From JABDBE01 sp049585795 (GTDB lineage Bacteria; Acidobacteriota; Terriglobia; Terriglobales; Acidobacteriaceae), in the NCBI GenBank assembly GCA_049585795.1, contig JBAVAQ010000046.1, positions 1 to 64,000 on the forward strand: 64,000 nt of DNA, read 5' to 3'. The notes under the pieces are model-generated. The model did no database searches. It was not told the origin of the DNA and saw only the letters and a program-made list of their open reading frames with translations. The position numbers and the translations under genes were made by a program. Every line of letters begins with the position of its first letter. Position 1 is the first letter of the stretch. Of the stretch, positions 40,875 to 48,606 are shown in pieces.

Positions 40875-41885
40875 TTACTGAATCTGCACCAGATCGCCGG
40901 CGGTCGACGCCGCTTGCTGCGGAGCTCGCCAGGAATCGAAGATCGATACCTGATGCACGCAGGAAACGGTGCAATGCGGCGCACAGGATTTTTCGCTCAC
41001 GTACTCGCGGCGAATATCCTGCACGGTGTAGTTCTCGAGCGGAATCCCAGGATAGCCGCGCTGTTGGGAGCAGTAGTGTACGAGACCGTCCTCGCAAATG
41101 TATAGGTAACGTGCTCCGGCCCGGCAGCGCCACTGATTCGGCCGTCCCTGCGCGATGTTGTCCTGAAAGCCGTTGATGCGCGTAAAGCTGCTTTTCTCCA
41201 TCGCCTTCATCTCGTGATACACGCGCTTTTCTTCTTCCGCCAGCGGCTGCAGTTGTCCGCTGCCATCGTGAATGATGCCAATGGTCGAACTGAAACCCAG
41301 CTCTAATGCCCGTTTGCCGATGGTTAGCGCGTCCTGCGGATTGCACACGCCGCCGCCCACCACGGAATTAATGTTCACATGAAAGTTGGCGTGCTCGGCG
41401 AGCAGTTCCAGCTTTTTATCCAGAACCTTGAGGCTCTTCTTCGATACATCGTCCGGCGTAACGTTATCAATCGAGATCTGCAGCCATTCCAGTCCCGCGC
41501 GATTCAGCCGCCGAATGCGATCCGCGACCAGCAGGTAGCCGTTCGTGATCAGCCCCGCGATCTTCCCACGCTTGCGAATACGGTGAATGATCTCGTCCAA
41601 CTCGGGATGCAGCAGCGGTTCCCCGCCGCTAATTGTGATCACTGACGTGCCCAGCTCCGCTAGCTTGTCGACCCGCGCGAACATCGTCTCAGTCGGCACG
41701 GGCTTCGAAAAATCGTCGTACTCATTGCAATATTCGCAAGCCAGATTGCAGCGCCGGATAGGAATAATGTGCGCCAGCAGCGGATGGTCCGTGGACACAA
41801 AGGCGCGAGCAATCATACCTGCTCCCCGAAGATTACGGTGAAGCCCGAGCATGCGGCGGCGCAGAGTTGTAAGCCGAGTAGACAT
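40875..41885 (-). CDS. Radical SAM protein with C-terminal Cys-rich (SPASM-like) region
   Basis: 336 residues. The radical SAM motif is CNLACEYC in IPIRRCNLACEYCNEYDDFS; SAM-binding features ITISGGEPLLHPELDEII and LITNGYLL follow. The C-terminal 70 residues hold several Cys (WRCRAGARYLYICEDGLVHYC, CAPHCTVSCVHQ) as in SPASM/twitch proteins that bind an extra 4Fe-4S cluster. The substrate is not evident: no small peptide precursor gene or known cofactor pathway lies next to it. Convergent with the DinB-like gene. Confidence 0.82.
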   Translation of the reverse strand: MSTRLTTLRRRMLGLHRNLRGAGMIARAFVSTDHPLLAHIIPIRRCNLACEYCNEYDDFSKPVPTETMFARVDKLAELGTSVITISGGEPLLHPELDEIIHRIRKRGKIAGLITNGYLLVADRIRRLNRAGLEWLQISIDNVTPDDVSKKSLKVLDKKLELLAEHANFHVNINSVVGGGVCNPQDALTIGKRALELGFSSTIGIIHDGSGQLQPLAEEEKRVYHEMKAMEKSSFTRINGFQDNIAQGRPNQWRCRAGARYLYICEDGLVHYCSQQRGYPGIPLENYTVQDIRREYVSEKSCAPHCTVSCVHQVSIFDSWRAPQQAASTAGDLVQIQ

Positions 41886-41992
41886 GAAATTTGCGATGGC
41901 TCTATTAGACCATATGAACGGATCGGCATCGCGATTTCATCATCGATCGGAAGGTTTTAGAGGTCGAACGGCAAAGATTGAAACCACGGAGA

Positions 41993-42010
41993 ACGGGCGT
42001 CCTCGCCCGT
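41993..42010 (+). repeat. Palindromic repeat family A, copy 3
   Basis: Arms ACGGGCG and CGCCCGT around TCCT, preceded by GGAGA, in the gap between the radical SAM and ACT genes. The same gap holds a common TCATCCCGAGCAGAGCGAGG repeat at about 42052-42071. Confidence 0.8.
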
Positions 42011-42115
42011 CCAGAACGCGCATGGCTGCTGGCAGAATGCCAGGTCGTTGTCATCCCGAGCAGAGCGAGGGATCTGGGTTTTTCGCGGGACCGTGAACGC
42101 CAGACTTCACGTCTT

Positions 42116-42541
42116 CTAAGGTAGCAACTCGTGGCCAGCATCCCTCAAAGCTCCCAAAGTGATTCCGGCGTATTCCTCGCTGACCAGCACGTAGTCGGTA
42201 TCGAATGTGGAGATGGTAAAGATCGGTACATCATTCTCGACGAGGGGATCGATGAATGAGGCCAGAATCCCGACTTCCGAAAAAGCAAACGGCCCTTCGA
42301 GTTTGAGACATATCCACCTATGCTTGGAATCAACCTCTGGCGGAAGGTTATCCCACAGGCAGACGACCGACAGCTCATCCGCAGTTTGCGTCACTGAGGT
42401 AAAAGGCCCGCTCCATGCCCACTCTGGCAGGGGTGCGCCGGACGGCAATCGGCAAACTCCAAATCGGCCAGGAATCCATCTGAACTTGAGCTGGATTCGC
42501 TTTCGAGCCGGATCGTCGTTTTCGCGTGAGATCGTGGGCAT
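42116..42541 (-). CDS. ACT-domain protein (ACT_7/CASTOR type)
   Basis: 141 residues with two ACT-like repeats: FRWIPGRFGVCRLPSGAPLP in the first and RWICLKLEGPFAFSEVGILA, SFIDPLVENDVPIFTISTFD in the second, ending TDYVLVSEE. Small proteins of this type bind amino acids and act as sensors; the eukaryotic CASTOR arginine sensors share the fold. There is no catalytic domain. It lies downstream of the adenosine deaminase gene on the same strand (47 bp). Confidence 0.78.
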   Translation of the reverse strand: MPTISRENDDPARKRIQLKFRWIPGRFGVCRLPSGAPLPEWAWSGPFTSVTQTADELSVVCLWDNLPPEVDSKHRWICLKLEGPFAFSEVGILASFIDPLVENDVPIFTISTFDTDYVLVSEEYAGITLGALRDAGHELLP

Positions 42542-42587
42542 GCGTTTGTGTCGTCGGCGCGCCGTCGCTCTATTGAGCGGAATACAG

Positions 42588-43598
42588 TTACGATCTGGCC
42601 GCGGCCGCGTCGAACAAATTCAGGAAGGCAAGCTTCTTTTCTGCCGGGAGAAATGACGCCTCGAACGAATTGCGCGCCAACTCGCGCAAGTGCTCGTCGG
42701 TGAAACCGAAAGCATCTTGAGCTATCTGATATTCCCGGCTCAGGGAGGTCTCGAACATCGCGGGATCATCGGTGTTGAGAGTGACCATTACCCCTTGATC
42801 GAAATAATTGCGTACGGGATGCTCGGCGATCGTGGCGCAGATGCCGGTGCGCAGGTTGCTGGTGATGCAAATCTCCACCGGAACCTGCCGGGTGGAAAGC
42901 GCTTCCACCAGTTCAGGATCCTGCGAGGCGGTGAAACCGTGACCAATGCGCTCGGCCGGGAGATTCAATGCGCCCCACACTGAACCTGGCCCGGCAGTTT
43001 CGCCTGCGTGCGCGGTAAGGCGAAGGCCATTAGCGGCGGCATAGGCATAGACGTCGCGAAACAATTCAGGAGCACCTTGCCGTTCATCCCCGCCAATGCC
43101 AAATCCAACCACGCTCGAGCCTCGATAACGCGCAGCCAACTCGGCCACCTGCTGCGCTTTCTCCGGTCCAAACTGGCGCACCGAGTCAAATATCCACAGC
43201 AACGAAACGCCAAAGTCGTGTTCTCCCTGTTTGCGCCCACGTTCGAGGCCAGTGAAGATCGAATCGAAATCCTGCTTCCGCCACAAACAGACGCCCACCG
43301 AAACATATACTTCCGCATGAAGAACATTTTCCGCTTTGAGCTTTTCCATCAGTCGATAAGTGATGAGCTCATAGTCTTCGGCAGCCTGCAACTCCTCGGT
43401 GACGGACTTGAAGGCCATGAGAAAGCCGGTGAAATCTTTATAGCGGTAAAGCTGCTTTACTTCCGCCAGTGTGCCATTTCTCCCATGACGCTTCTTCAAC
43501 TCCAGCAACGTAGAAGGATCGATTGAACCTTCGAGATGGAGATGCAGCTCGGCCTTGGGCAGGGACAGGACGAAGGCGTTCAAGGCAGTAGACGCCAT
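42588..43598 (-). CDS. add: Adenosine deaminase
   Basis: 336 residues, a zinc TIM-barrel deaminase. Zinc ligands HLHLEGSIDPSTL at the N-terminus, the HAGETAGPGSVWGAL segment with catalytic Glu, GHGFTASQDPELV and VTLNTDDPAMFETSL with the catalytic Asp pair are present. It deaminates adenosine (or a close relative such as adenine) in purine salvage. Related family members act on other substrates, so adenosine is likely but not certain. Confidence 0.9.
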   Translation of the reverse strand: MASTALNAFVLSLPKAELHLHLEGSIDPSTLLELKKRHGRNGTLAEVKQLYRYKDFTGFLMAFKSVTEELQAAEDYELITYRLMEKLKAENVLHAEVYVSVGVCLWRKQDFDSIFTGLERGRKQGEHDFGVSLLWIFDSVRQFGPEKAQQVAELAARYRGSSVVGFGIGGDERQGAPELFRDVYAYAAANGLRLTAHAGETAGPGSVWGALNLPAERIGHGFTASQDPELVEALSTRQVPVEICITSNLRTGICATIAEHPVRNYFDQGVMVTLNTDDPAMFETSLSREYQIAQDAFGFTDEHLRELARNSFEASFLPAEKKLAFLNLFDAAAARS

Positions 43599-43705
43599 AA
43601 ACCAATTTTAGAGCATTTTCGATTGTCCTTCTCAAAATGCAGGCGCGGGATCCGCGCTCGTGCGGCGTCGGTAGAAATCGACACCAACGAGTAATCCAGC
43701 CAGGC

Positions 43706-45310
43706 CTACGGCTTCCCGGCGAACTCGCTGTGGTGGCGGCTGTAGAGGTAGTAGATGCTCAGGCCGATGATCAGCCAGGCAAAGAATCGCAGCCACGTGA
43801 GAATCGGCAGGCCGGACATGAGCAGCACGCAAAAGAACACACTCAGCACCGGAGCCGCAATGCCGCCCGGAGCGCGGAACCCGCGATGCCGTCCGGGATC
43901 GCGGTAGCGCAGAATGATCACGCCGATGGAAACCAGCACGAAGGCGAAGAGCGTGCCGATGTTCGACAGATCAGAAAGCGTGCCGATGTCCAGAAAGCCT
44001 GCCGGAACGCCAACCAGAAAACCAGCGATCCATGTCGCGGTTGCCGGCGTGCGAAAACGCGGATGCACCCGTCCGAACAGCCGAGGCAGCAAGCCATCCC
44101 GCGACATCGAAAACCACACGCGCGCCTGTCCCAACTGGAAAACCAGCAGTGACGAAATCATGCCCATCATCGCCCCGAAGAGCACTCCCAGGTCAACCCA
44201 ATTCAGGGTGTGCGAACCGGTTTGGACGGTCAGCAACTTCATCGCGTTGACCACGGGAGCGGCATCGTCGCGCACTGACTGCCACGGCACAATCCCGGTA
44301 AGCACAACTGCAACCCCGATGTAGAGGATGGTGCACACGATCAGAGTGGCAATAATTCCGATGGGGAGATCGCGCTGCGGATTGCGCGCCTCCTCCGCGG
44401 CGGTCGAGACCGAATCAAATCCGATATAGGTGAAAAAAATGATCGAGCCGCCGGTCAGGATTCCCGACCATCCCATAGGAGCGAATGGGTGCCAGTTGCT
44501 AGGATGCACGTATTCCCCACCAACAATGACGAATGCGAGAATGGCCGCGATCTTCAGAATGACCATCACGTTGTTAGCTTCGGCCGATTCGCGGATGCCC
44601 CGAACCAGGATCACGGTCAAAAACATGACCACGAGAAACGCCGGAAAGTTGAAACCAAAATGCAAACCGGGGGTATAAAGTACGCTGCCCCTCAGGTCGG
44701 TAAGGCCCCCGGGCAGATACGCGGGGGAAATCCAGCGCAGGGCGGGATGAAATCCGAACCAATCAAACATGGCGACCAAGTGCGCTGAAAAGCCGACGCT
44801 GACCGCCATATTGCTGACGGCGTATTCCAGAATCAGGTCCCAGCCGATGATCCAGGCAATCAACTCTCCCATGGTCGCGTAGGTATACGTGTACGCGCTG
44901 CCTGCGATTGGAATCATCGATGCCAGCTCGGCGTAGCAAAGCCCGGTGAATGCACAGACGATCGCGACCAGGACCAATGACAGCGCCAGCGCTGGACCCG
45001 CGCCCGGCCGTCCCAGCGAGGCATGGTGCGTGATCAGAAAATCGAGCAGAGGCGCATTGAGGATGGACGAAGTGTCGAAGCTCTGACCACCGATTGCGGT
45101 CCCGATCACGGTAAAAATACCCGACCCAATCACGGCGCCAATCCCGAGGGCGGTGAGCGAAACGGGGCCGAGCGTCTTTTTCAGCTTTCGCTCTGGCTCT
45201 TCTGAGTCGGAGATCAGCTTGTCAATCGACTTACAGCAGAAAAGCTGATTCTCCGAGGTTCGCGGACTGCCCTCGGTGGCCGGATTGGTGGTGGTCGGTA
45301 CTTGTGCCAA
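43706..45310 (-). CDS. APC-family amino acid permease (CAT type)
   Basis: About 534 residues with 12-14 membrane helices. The conserved LTALGIGAVIGSGIFTVIGTAIGG in TM1, GLCYAELASMIPIAGSAYTYTYATMGE in TM3 and FFTYIGFDSVSTAAEEARNPQRDLP in TM6 match the cationic amino acid transporter (YfnA/CAT) group. The start is uncertain: GTG at 45337 or TTG at 45310; the latter has AGGAGA at a workable distance and is used here. A nested hairpin lies between it and the upstream small gene. Confidence 0.88.
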   Translation of the reverse strand: MAQVPTTTNPATEGSPRTSENQLFCCKSIDKLISDSEEPERKLKKTLGPVSLTALGIGAVIGSGIFTVIGTAIGGQSFDTSSILNAPLLDFLITHHASLGRPGAGPALALSLVLVAIVCAFTGLCYAELASMIPIAGSAYTYTYATMGELIAWIIGWDLILEYAVSNMAVSVGFSAHLVAMFDWFGFHPALRWISPAYLPGGLTDLRGSVLYTPGLHFGFNFPAFLVVMFLTVILVRGIRESAEANNVMVILKIAAILAFVIVGGEYVHPSNWHPFAPMGWSGILTGGSIIFFTYIGFDSVSTAAEEARNPQRDLPIGIIATLIVCTILYIGVAVVLTGIVPWQSVRDDAAPVVNAMKLLTVQTGSHTLNWVDLGVLFGAMMGMISSLLVFQLGQARVWFSMSRDGLLPRLFGRVHPRFRTPATATWIAGFLVGVPAGFLDIGTLSDLSNIGTLFAFVLVSIGVIILRYRDPGRHRGFRAPGGIAAPVLSVFFCVLLMSGLPILTWLRFFAWLIIGLSIYYLYSRHHSEFAGKP

Positions 45311-45344
45311 AAGGCGATGTCTCCTGGAATGCAACACTCAGCCA

Positions 45345-45408
45345 TTAGCACTCGGCATTTGGCCCGGAACCCTTCGGGCCGTGCCAAGTGCAAAATGCCA
45401 GGCGCTAA
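45345..45408 (-). terminator. Nested long hairpin between small gene and permease
   Basis: Three nested stems: TTAGC (45345-45349) with GCTAA (45404-45408), GGCATTT (45354-45360) with AAATGCC (45393-45399), and GGCCCG (45361-45366) with CGGGCC (45375-45380). It starts 3 bp after the small gene's stop. There is no T-run, so it may attenuate or be a repeat rather than a classic terminator. Confidence 0.45.
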
Positions 45409-45411
45409 CCT

Positions 45412-45573
45412 TTAGCGCTTCGCCGCGCCGCGCACCATCTTCTTCACCTTGCGCTTCTTCGAGCCACGCGCGTACTCCCGCGGCTTGAGCGGCTTTTCTG
45501 CCTTCACTTTCTTGCGGGCCGTACGTCTTGCCTTCTTGCGTTCTTCTTTGGTTAGTTTTTTTGTATTTGCCAT
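45412..45573 (-). CDS. Very basic 53-residue protein
   Basis: A 53-residue ORF starting MANTKKLTKEERKKARRTAR and continuing with Lys/Arg-rich sequence to VRGAAKR. About half the residues are Lys or Arg; there is no hydrophobic segment and no Cys. The ATG at 45573 has AGGA at about 8 bp. The protein resembles nucleic-acid-binding tails (ribosomal-protein-like or histone-like). The gene is on the strand of pcrA and the permease, 108 bp after the helicase stop. Confidence 0.6.
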   Translation of the reverse strand: MANTKKLTKEERKKARRTARKKVKAEKPLKPREYARGSKKRKVKKMVRGAAKR

Positions 45574-45602
45574 GAATGCGTCCTGATAGCGTGATTTGTA
45601 AT

Positions 45603-45618
45603 TTGGTAATTGCGTAAT
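45603..45618 (+). repeat. AT-rich dispersed repeat, copy 2
   Basis: TTGGTAATTGCGTAAT, similar to 13860-13875, in the gap between the helicase and the small basic gene. The gap also holds ATTACTCAATGACCCGATTA, a partial inverted echo of the same unit. Confidence 0.35.
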
Positions 45619-45681
45619 CGGGTAATTTTGAAAGCGACAGAAAATTACTCAATGACCCGATTACAAAATTGCTAAATCTTC

Positions 45682-48390
45682 CTATGCCCGTTCCAGCTGG
45701 GCATACTTTTCCACCAGCTTCTTCAAACCGAAGCGAGGGAATTGTACCGTAATCTTGGCTTCTTCACCCTCACCTTCTCGATGGTACACCGTCCCTTCGC
45801 CATATTTGGGATGCCGTACCTTCTGTCCCGGCTTGAAACCCTTCTTGCCCTTGGGCTCTTCGACCAGAGTTTTCGGGACGCTGAATTTCTTTCCCCGTGA
45901 CGCGAAAAACTCGGCGATGTTGTCGATGGAATTGTAGCTGCGTCCAGAATACGCTGGCGCCCGCGGAGGATTGCGCGCGGCCCAGTTCGCGGTGCTCTGA
46001 TCCTCGTCTTCGTAGGCGTAGTGAACTTGCTGTTCAGGCTCGTGTGGCGCGGGCACTCTTGTCCGCGAAGACTCGCGCTTGCGGCGGGATCCTCCCAATT
46101 CTTCCACCAACTCCGCCGGTACTTCTTCGAGAAATCGCGACGGCACGCTGGCCTCCGGCAAGTCCGTTCCGTAGCGCCGCCGATACACGGCCCGGGTCAA
46201 GATTAGAGTATCCATCGCCCGCGTCATGCCCACATAGCACAAGCGTCGTTCTTCTTCGATATCGTCCGGCTGCAAAAAAGTACGGGAATGGGGAAATAAT
46301 CCTTCTTCCAAGCCGCAGAGAAAGACCAGCGAAAACTCCAGGCCCTTGGCGGCATGGAGCGTCATCAGTGTGATCTGCGCCCGCTCATCGTAGGCGTCCG
46401 CGTCGCTGACTAACGCAGCATGATCGAGAAACTGATCCAGAGTCTCGCCCCGGTCGCGCGAATCCATGGCGGCATTCACCAGTTCGCGCAGGTTTTCGAT
46501 ACGCGAGTAAGCCTCCGGAGTGTCTTCCTCCTCGAGTCGCTTGATATAACCCGTACGGTCGATCAAGAATTTCAGGATCTCCGCCGTGTTCGCCGCTTCG
46601 CCGGGAGTGCGAAAGCCTGGCTCCGCGACGGGTGTGGAGCGGGCGTCCTCGCCCGCTTCGGGTGCGCCCGCGCTCTCAGCCGTAATGCTGACATCAGCCG
46701 ACCCGAAGTCGAACGAAATATTCTCGTCTTCGTCGGGTTCGAAGGAAACGTCAGCATCCTCCGCGAATTCATCCGCTGCGAGGTCTGCGTGCTGATCTTC
46801 CCACGCCGAATCTTCCAACCGCTCCACATAAGTTCCAGCTAACATGGCGCGGCCATCTTCAATCAAACGCTTAAAACTCTTTAGCGCGGCCAGAGCCCGT
46901 GCCGGAAGAAGCTGGCGCTTGATCGCCTCGCCGATCGCTCCCCACAACGAAGATCCGGTCTCGAGCGCGACGCGCTCCAAAGTCTCAATCGTGGTCCTGC
47001 CAATTCCTCGCACGGGCGTGTTGATCACTCGCAGCAGCGAGATCGAATCATCCACGTTATGAATGACCTTCAAATACGAAATCATGTCTTTGATTTCAGC
47101 GCGCTCGTAAAACGAAAACCCGCCCACCACGTGATATTTCAACTGATACCGGCGCATCGCTTCTTCAAACAAACGCGACTGAGAATTGGTGCGATAAAGC
47201 ACGGCTGCCCGCGCATTTTCGCCCTGGTCCACGGCCTCCCGCAGATACTTGGCAATGTAGTCCGCGGCAAATAGCGCCTCGTTCTCGCCATCGGGCGCCT
47301 CATAGTAGCCAAGCCTGGCGCCACCTTGTCGCGAGGTCCACAGGTTCTTGCCTTTGCGCTTAAGATTGTTCGCGACCACCGCCGACGCTGCCTGCAGAAT
47401 GTTCTGCGTCGAGCGATAGTTCTGCTCCAGACGGATGATCTTGGCCTCGGGAAAATCCTTTTCGAACTCCAGAATGTTGCGGATGTCCGCCCCGCGCCAG
47501 GAATAAATCGACTGGTCTTCATCGCCGACCGCGCAGATGTTGTGCCGGGTTCCCGCCAGCAGCCGCATTAATTCGTACTGCGGGCGGTTCGTGTCCTGAT
47601 ACTCATCAACCAAAATGTATTGAAATCGACGGTTGTAGTATTCGCGAACTTCAGACGCAGCTTTCAGCAGGCGCACGGTTTCGAGCAGCAGGTCGTCGAA
47701 ATCCAGCGCGTTCGCTTTCGCCAGTTCTTTTTTGTACTCGGCGTAGATCTGGGCCACGCGTTCGGTCTTCGGATCAGCCGATTGCAAATAAACTTCCTGC
47801 GGATCGAGCATGTGATTCTTGGCCCAAGAAATGTGGGCCAGCACGGCACGCGGAGTGGTCTGCTTGTCGTCAATCCCAAGGCGCCGCATAACCGACTTGA
47901 CCAGCTGCTGCTGATCGTTCTCGTCATAAATCACAAAGCTCTTGGTGTGACCGATCGGCGGAGCGCCCGGGACGCTCGACGGAATGCGAAGGGCCTCAAT
48001 GTCGCGCCGCAAAACCCGCACGCAAAACGAATGAAACGTCGAAATCACCGGCTTGGCAATCGACAAGCCACCGACCAACTTGTCCACGCGCTCCACCATC
48101 TCGGAAGCAGCTTTGTTGGTGAACGTCATCGCCAGGATGGATTCCGGCATAACGCCCAGGTTCTCGATCAGATAAGCGATGCGGTAGGTAATGACGCGAG
48201 TCTTCCCGCTCCCAGCGCCCGCCAGGATAAGCACGGGCCCGTCGGTGGTTTCGACAGCTTCACGCTGCTGCGGGTTGAGTTGGTCGAGGAAAGACAAAGT
48301 CGGGAGAGGCTCCAAAGCCAGCCATTTAGATTTTACAGGGATTCGTCGGCAGCTTCCTCTTTTGAAACCGACGCCCGTTCGTTGTGACAT
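45682..48390 (-). CDS. pcrA: UvrD/PcrA-type DNA helicase
   Basis: 902 residues, a superfamily 1A helicase. Motif Ia/I: LNPQQREAVETTDGPVLILA and GAGSGKTRVITYRIA; motif II VDEYQDTNRPQYELM; motif III GDEDQSIYSWRGAD; motif IV RLEQNYRST; motif VI LCYVGMTRAMDTLILTRA. The C-terminal Tudor-like domain FKPGQKVRHPKYGEGTVYHRE, shared by PcrA, is present. The protein is longer than PcrA (about 720-750): an acidic, Ala/Ser-rich insert near residues 535-610 and a basic linker near 765-790 account for most of the excess, and both contain palindromic repeats. It unwinds DNA in repair and replication. Confidence 0.93.
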   Translation of the reverse strand: MSQRTGVGFKRGSCRRIPVKSKWLALEPLPTLSFLDQLNPQQREAVETTDGPVLILAGAGSGKTRVITYRIAYLIENLGVMPESILAMTFTNKAASEMVERVDKLVGGLSIAKPVISTFHSFCVRVLRRDIEALRIPSSVPGAPPIGHTKSFVIYDENDQQQLVKSVMRRLGIDDKQTTPRAVLAHISWAKNHMLDPQEVYLQSADPKTERVAQIYAEYKKELAKANALDFDDLLLETVRLLKAASEVREYYNRRFQYILVDEYQDTNRPQYELMRLLAGTRHNICAVGDEDQSIYSWRGADIRNILEFEKDFPEAKIIRLEQNYRSTQNILQAASAVVANNLKRKGKNLWTSRQGGARLGYYEAPDGENEALFAADYIAKYLREAVDQGENARAAVLYRTNSQSRLFEEAMRRYQLKYHVVGGFSFYERAEIKDMISYLKVIHNVDDSISLLRVINTPVRGIGRTTIETLERVALETGSSLWGAIGEAIKRQLLPARALAALKSFKRLIEDGRAMLAGTYVERLEDSAWEDQHADLAADEFAEDADVSFEPDEDENISFDFGSADVSITAESAGAPEAGEDARSTPVAEPGFRTPGEAANTAEILKFLIDRTGYIKRLEEEDTPEAYSRIENLRELVNAAMDSRDRGETLDQFLDHAALVSDADAYDERAQITLMTLHAAKGLEFSLVFLCGLEEGLFPHSRTFLQPDDIEEERRLCYVGMTRAMDTLILTRAVYRRRYGTDLPEASVPSRFLEEVPAELVEELGGSRRKRESSRTRVPAPHEPEQQVHYAYEDEDQSTANWAARNPPRAPAYSGRSYNSIDNIAEFFASRGKKFSVPKTLVEEPKGKKGFKPGQKVRHPKYGEGTVYHREGEGEEAKITVQFPRFGLKKLVEKYAQLERA
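46049..46066 (+). repeat. Palindromic repeat family B in helicase coding sequence
   Basis: GCGGGCA (46049-46055) and TGTCCGC (46060-46066) around CTCT, one G.T pair. Read on the minus strand it codes for RTRVPA in the linker before the Tudor-like domain of the helicase. Confidence 0.65.
46639..46656 (+). repeat. Palindromic repeat family A, copy 4, inside the helicase gene
   Basis: Arms GCGGGCG and CGCCCGC around TCCT, preceded by TGGA. On the minus strand it encodes AGEDAR within the acidic insert. The first stem pair is G-C here but A-T in copies 2 and 3, a compensated change. Confidence 0.8.
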
Positions 48391-48432
48391 CCAACCGTGC
48401 TAATTCGTGGCAAGCGTGAGTAGACTTTCTCC

Positions 48433-48504
48433 GGGCCCGTGGTGTAACGGGAACACAGCACCCTGCGACGGTAGCAGATGCGGGTTCGAATCCCGTCGGG
48501 TCCA
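48433..48504 (+). tRNA. tRNA-like gene, isotype uncertain (anticodon GCG by register)
   Basis: Acceptor GGGCCCG (48433-48439) pairs over 7 bp with CGGGTCC (48497-48503); discriminator A48504; no encoded CCA. D-arm GTGT/ACAC with a 7-nt loop. T-arm GCGGG/CCCGT with the classic TTCGAAT loop. The anticodon loop is CTGCGAC (48463-48469), giving GCG (Arg) if numbering is normal. The anticodon stem GCACC/GGT-GC needs a bulged A48473 to close, or has two mismatches. It looks tRNA-like at both ends but not in the middle: a divergent tRNA, a decayed one or a tRNA-like RNA. Confidence 0.6.
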
Positions 48505-48572
48505 CGCTCGGTCTTTCTGAGCGCGGGTTCTGTAGGGAGCAAATGCAGGGACAGCTTCCCTACAAAAGTAAC

Positions 48573-48600
48573 TTGACTGAGAACGGTCGCGGTCTATACT
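48573..48600 (+). promoter_or_regulatory. Strong sigma-70-type promoter
   Basis: TTGACT (48573-48578), a 16-bp spacer and TATACT (48595-48600). The likely start is at 48606-48607. No ORF follows directly; the next coding start is more than 100 bp on, beyond a GC-rich hairpin, so this promoter appears to serve a small RNA. Confidence 0.7.
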
Positions 48601-48606
48601 AAAAGG

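Noticed and set aside
45338..45652. A 104-codon frame over the small basic gene
   Set aside because: It is a different frame that runs through the hairpin and lacks a ribosome site; the 53-codon frame has a better start and composition.
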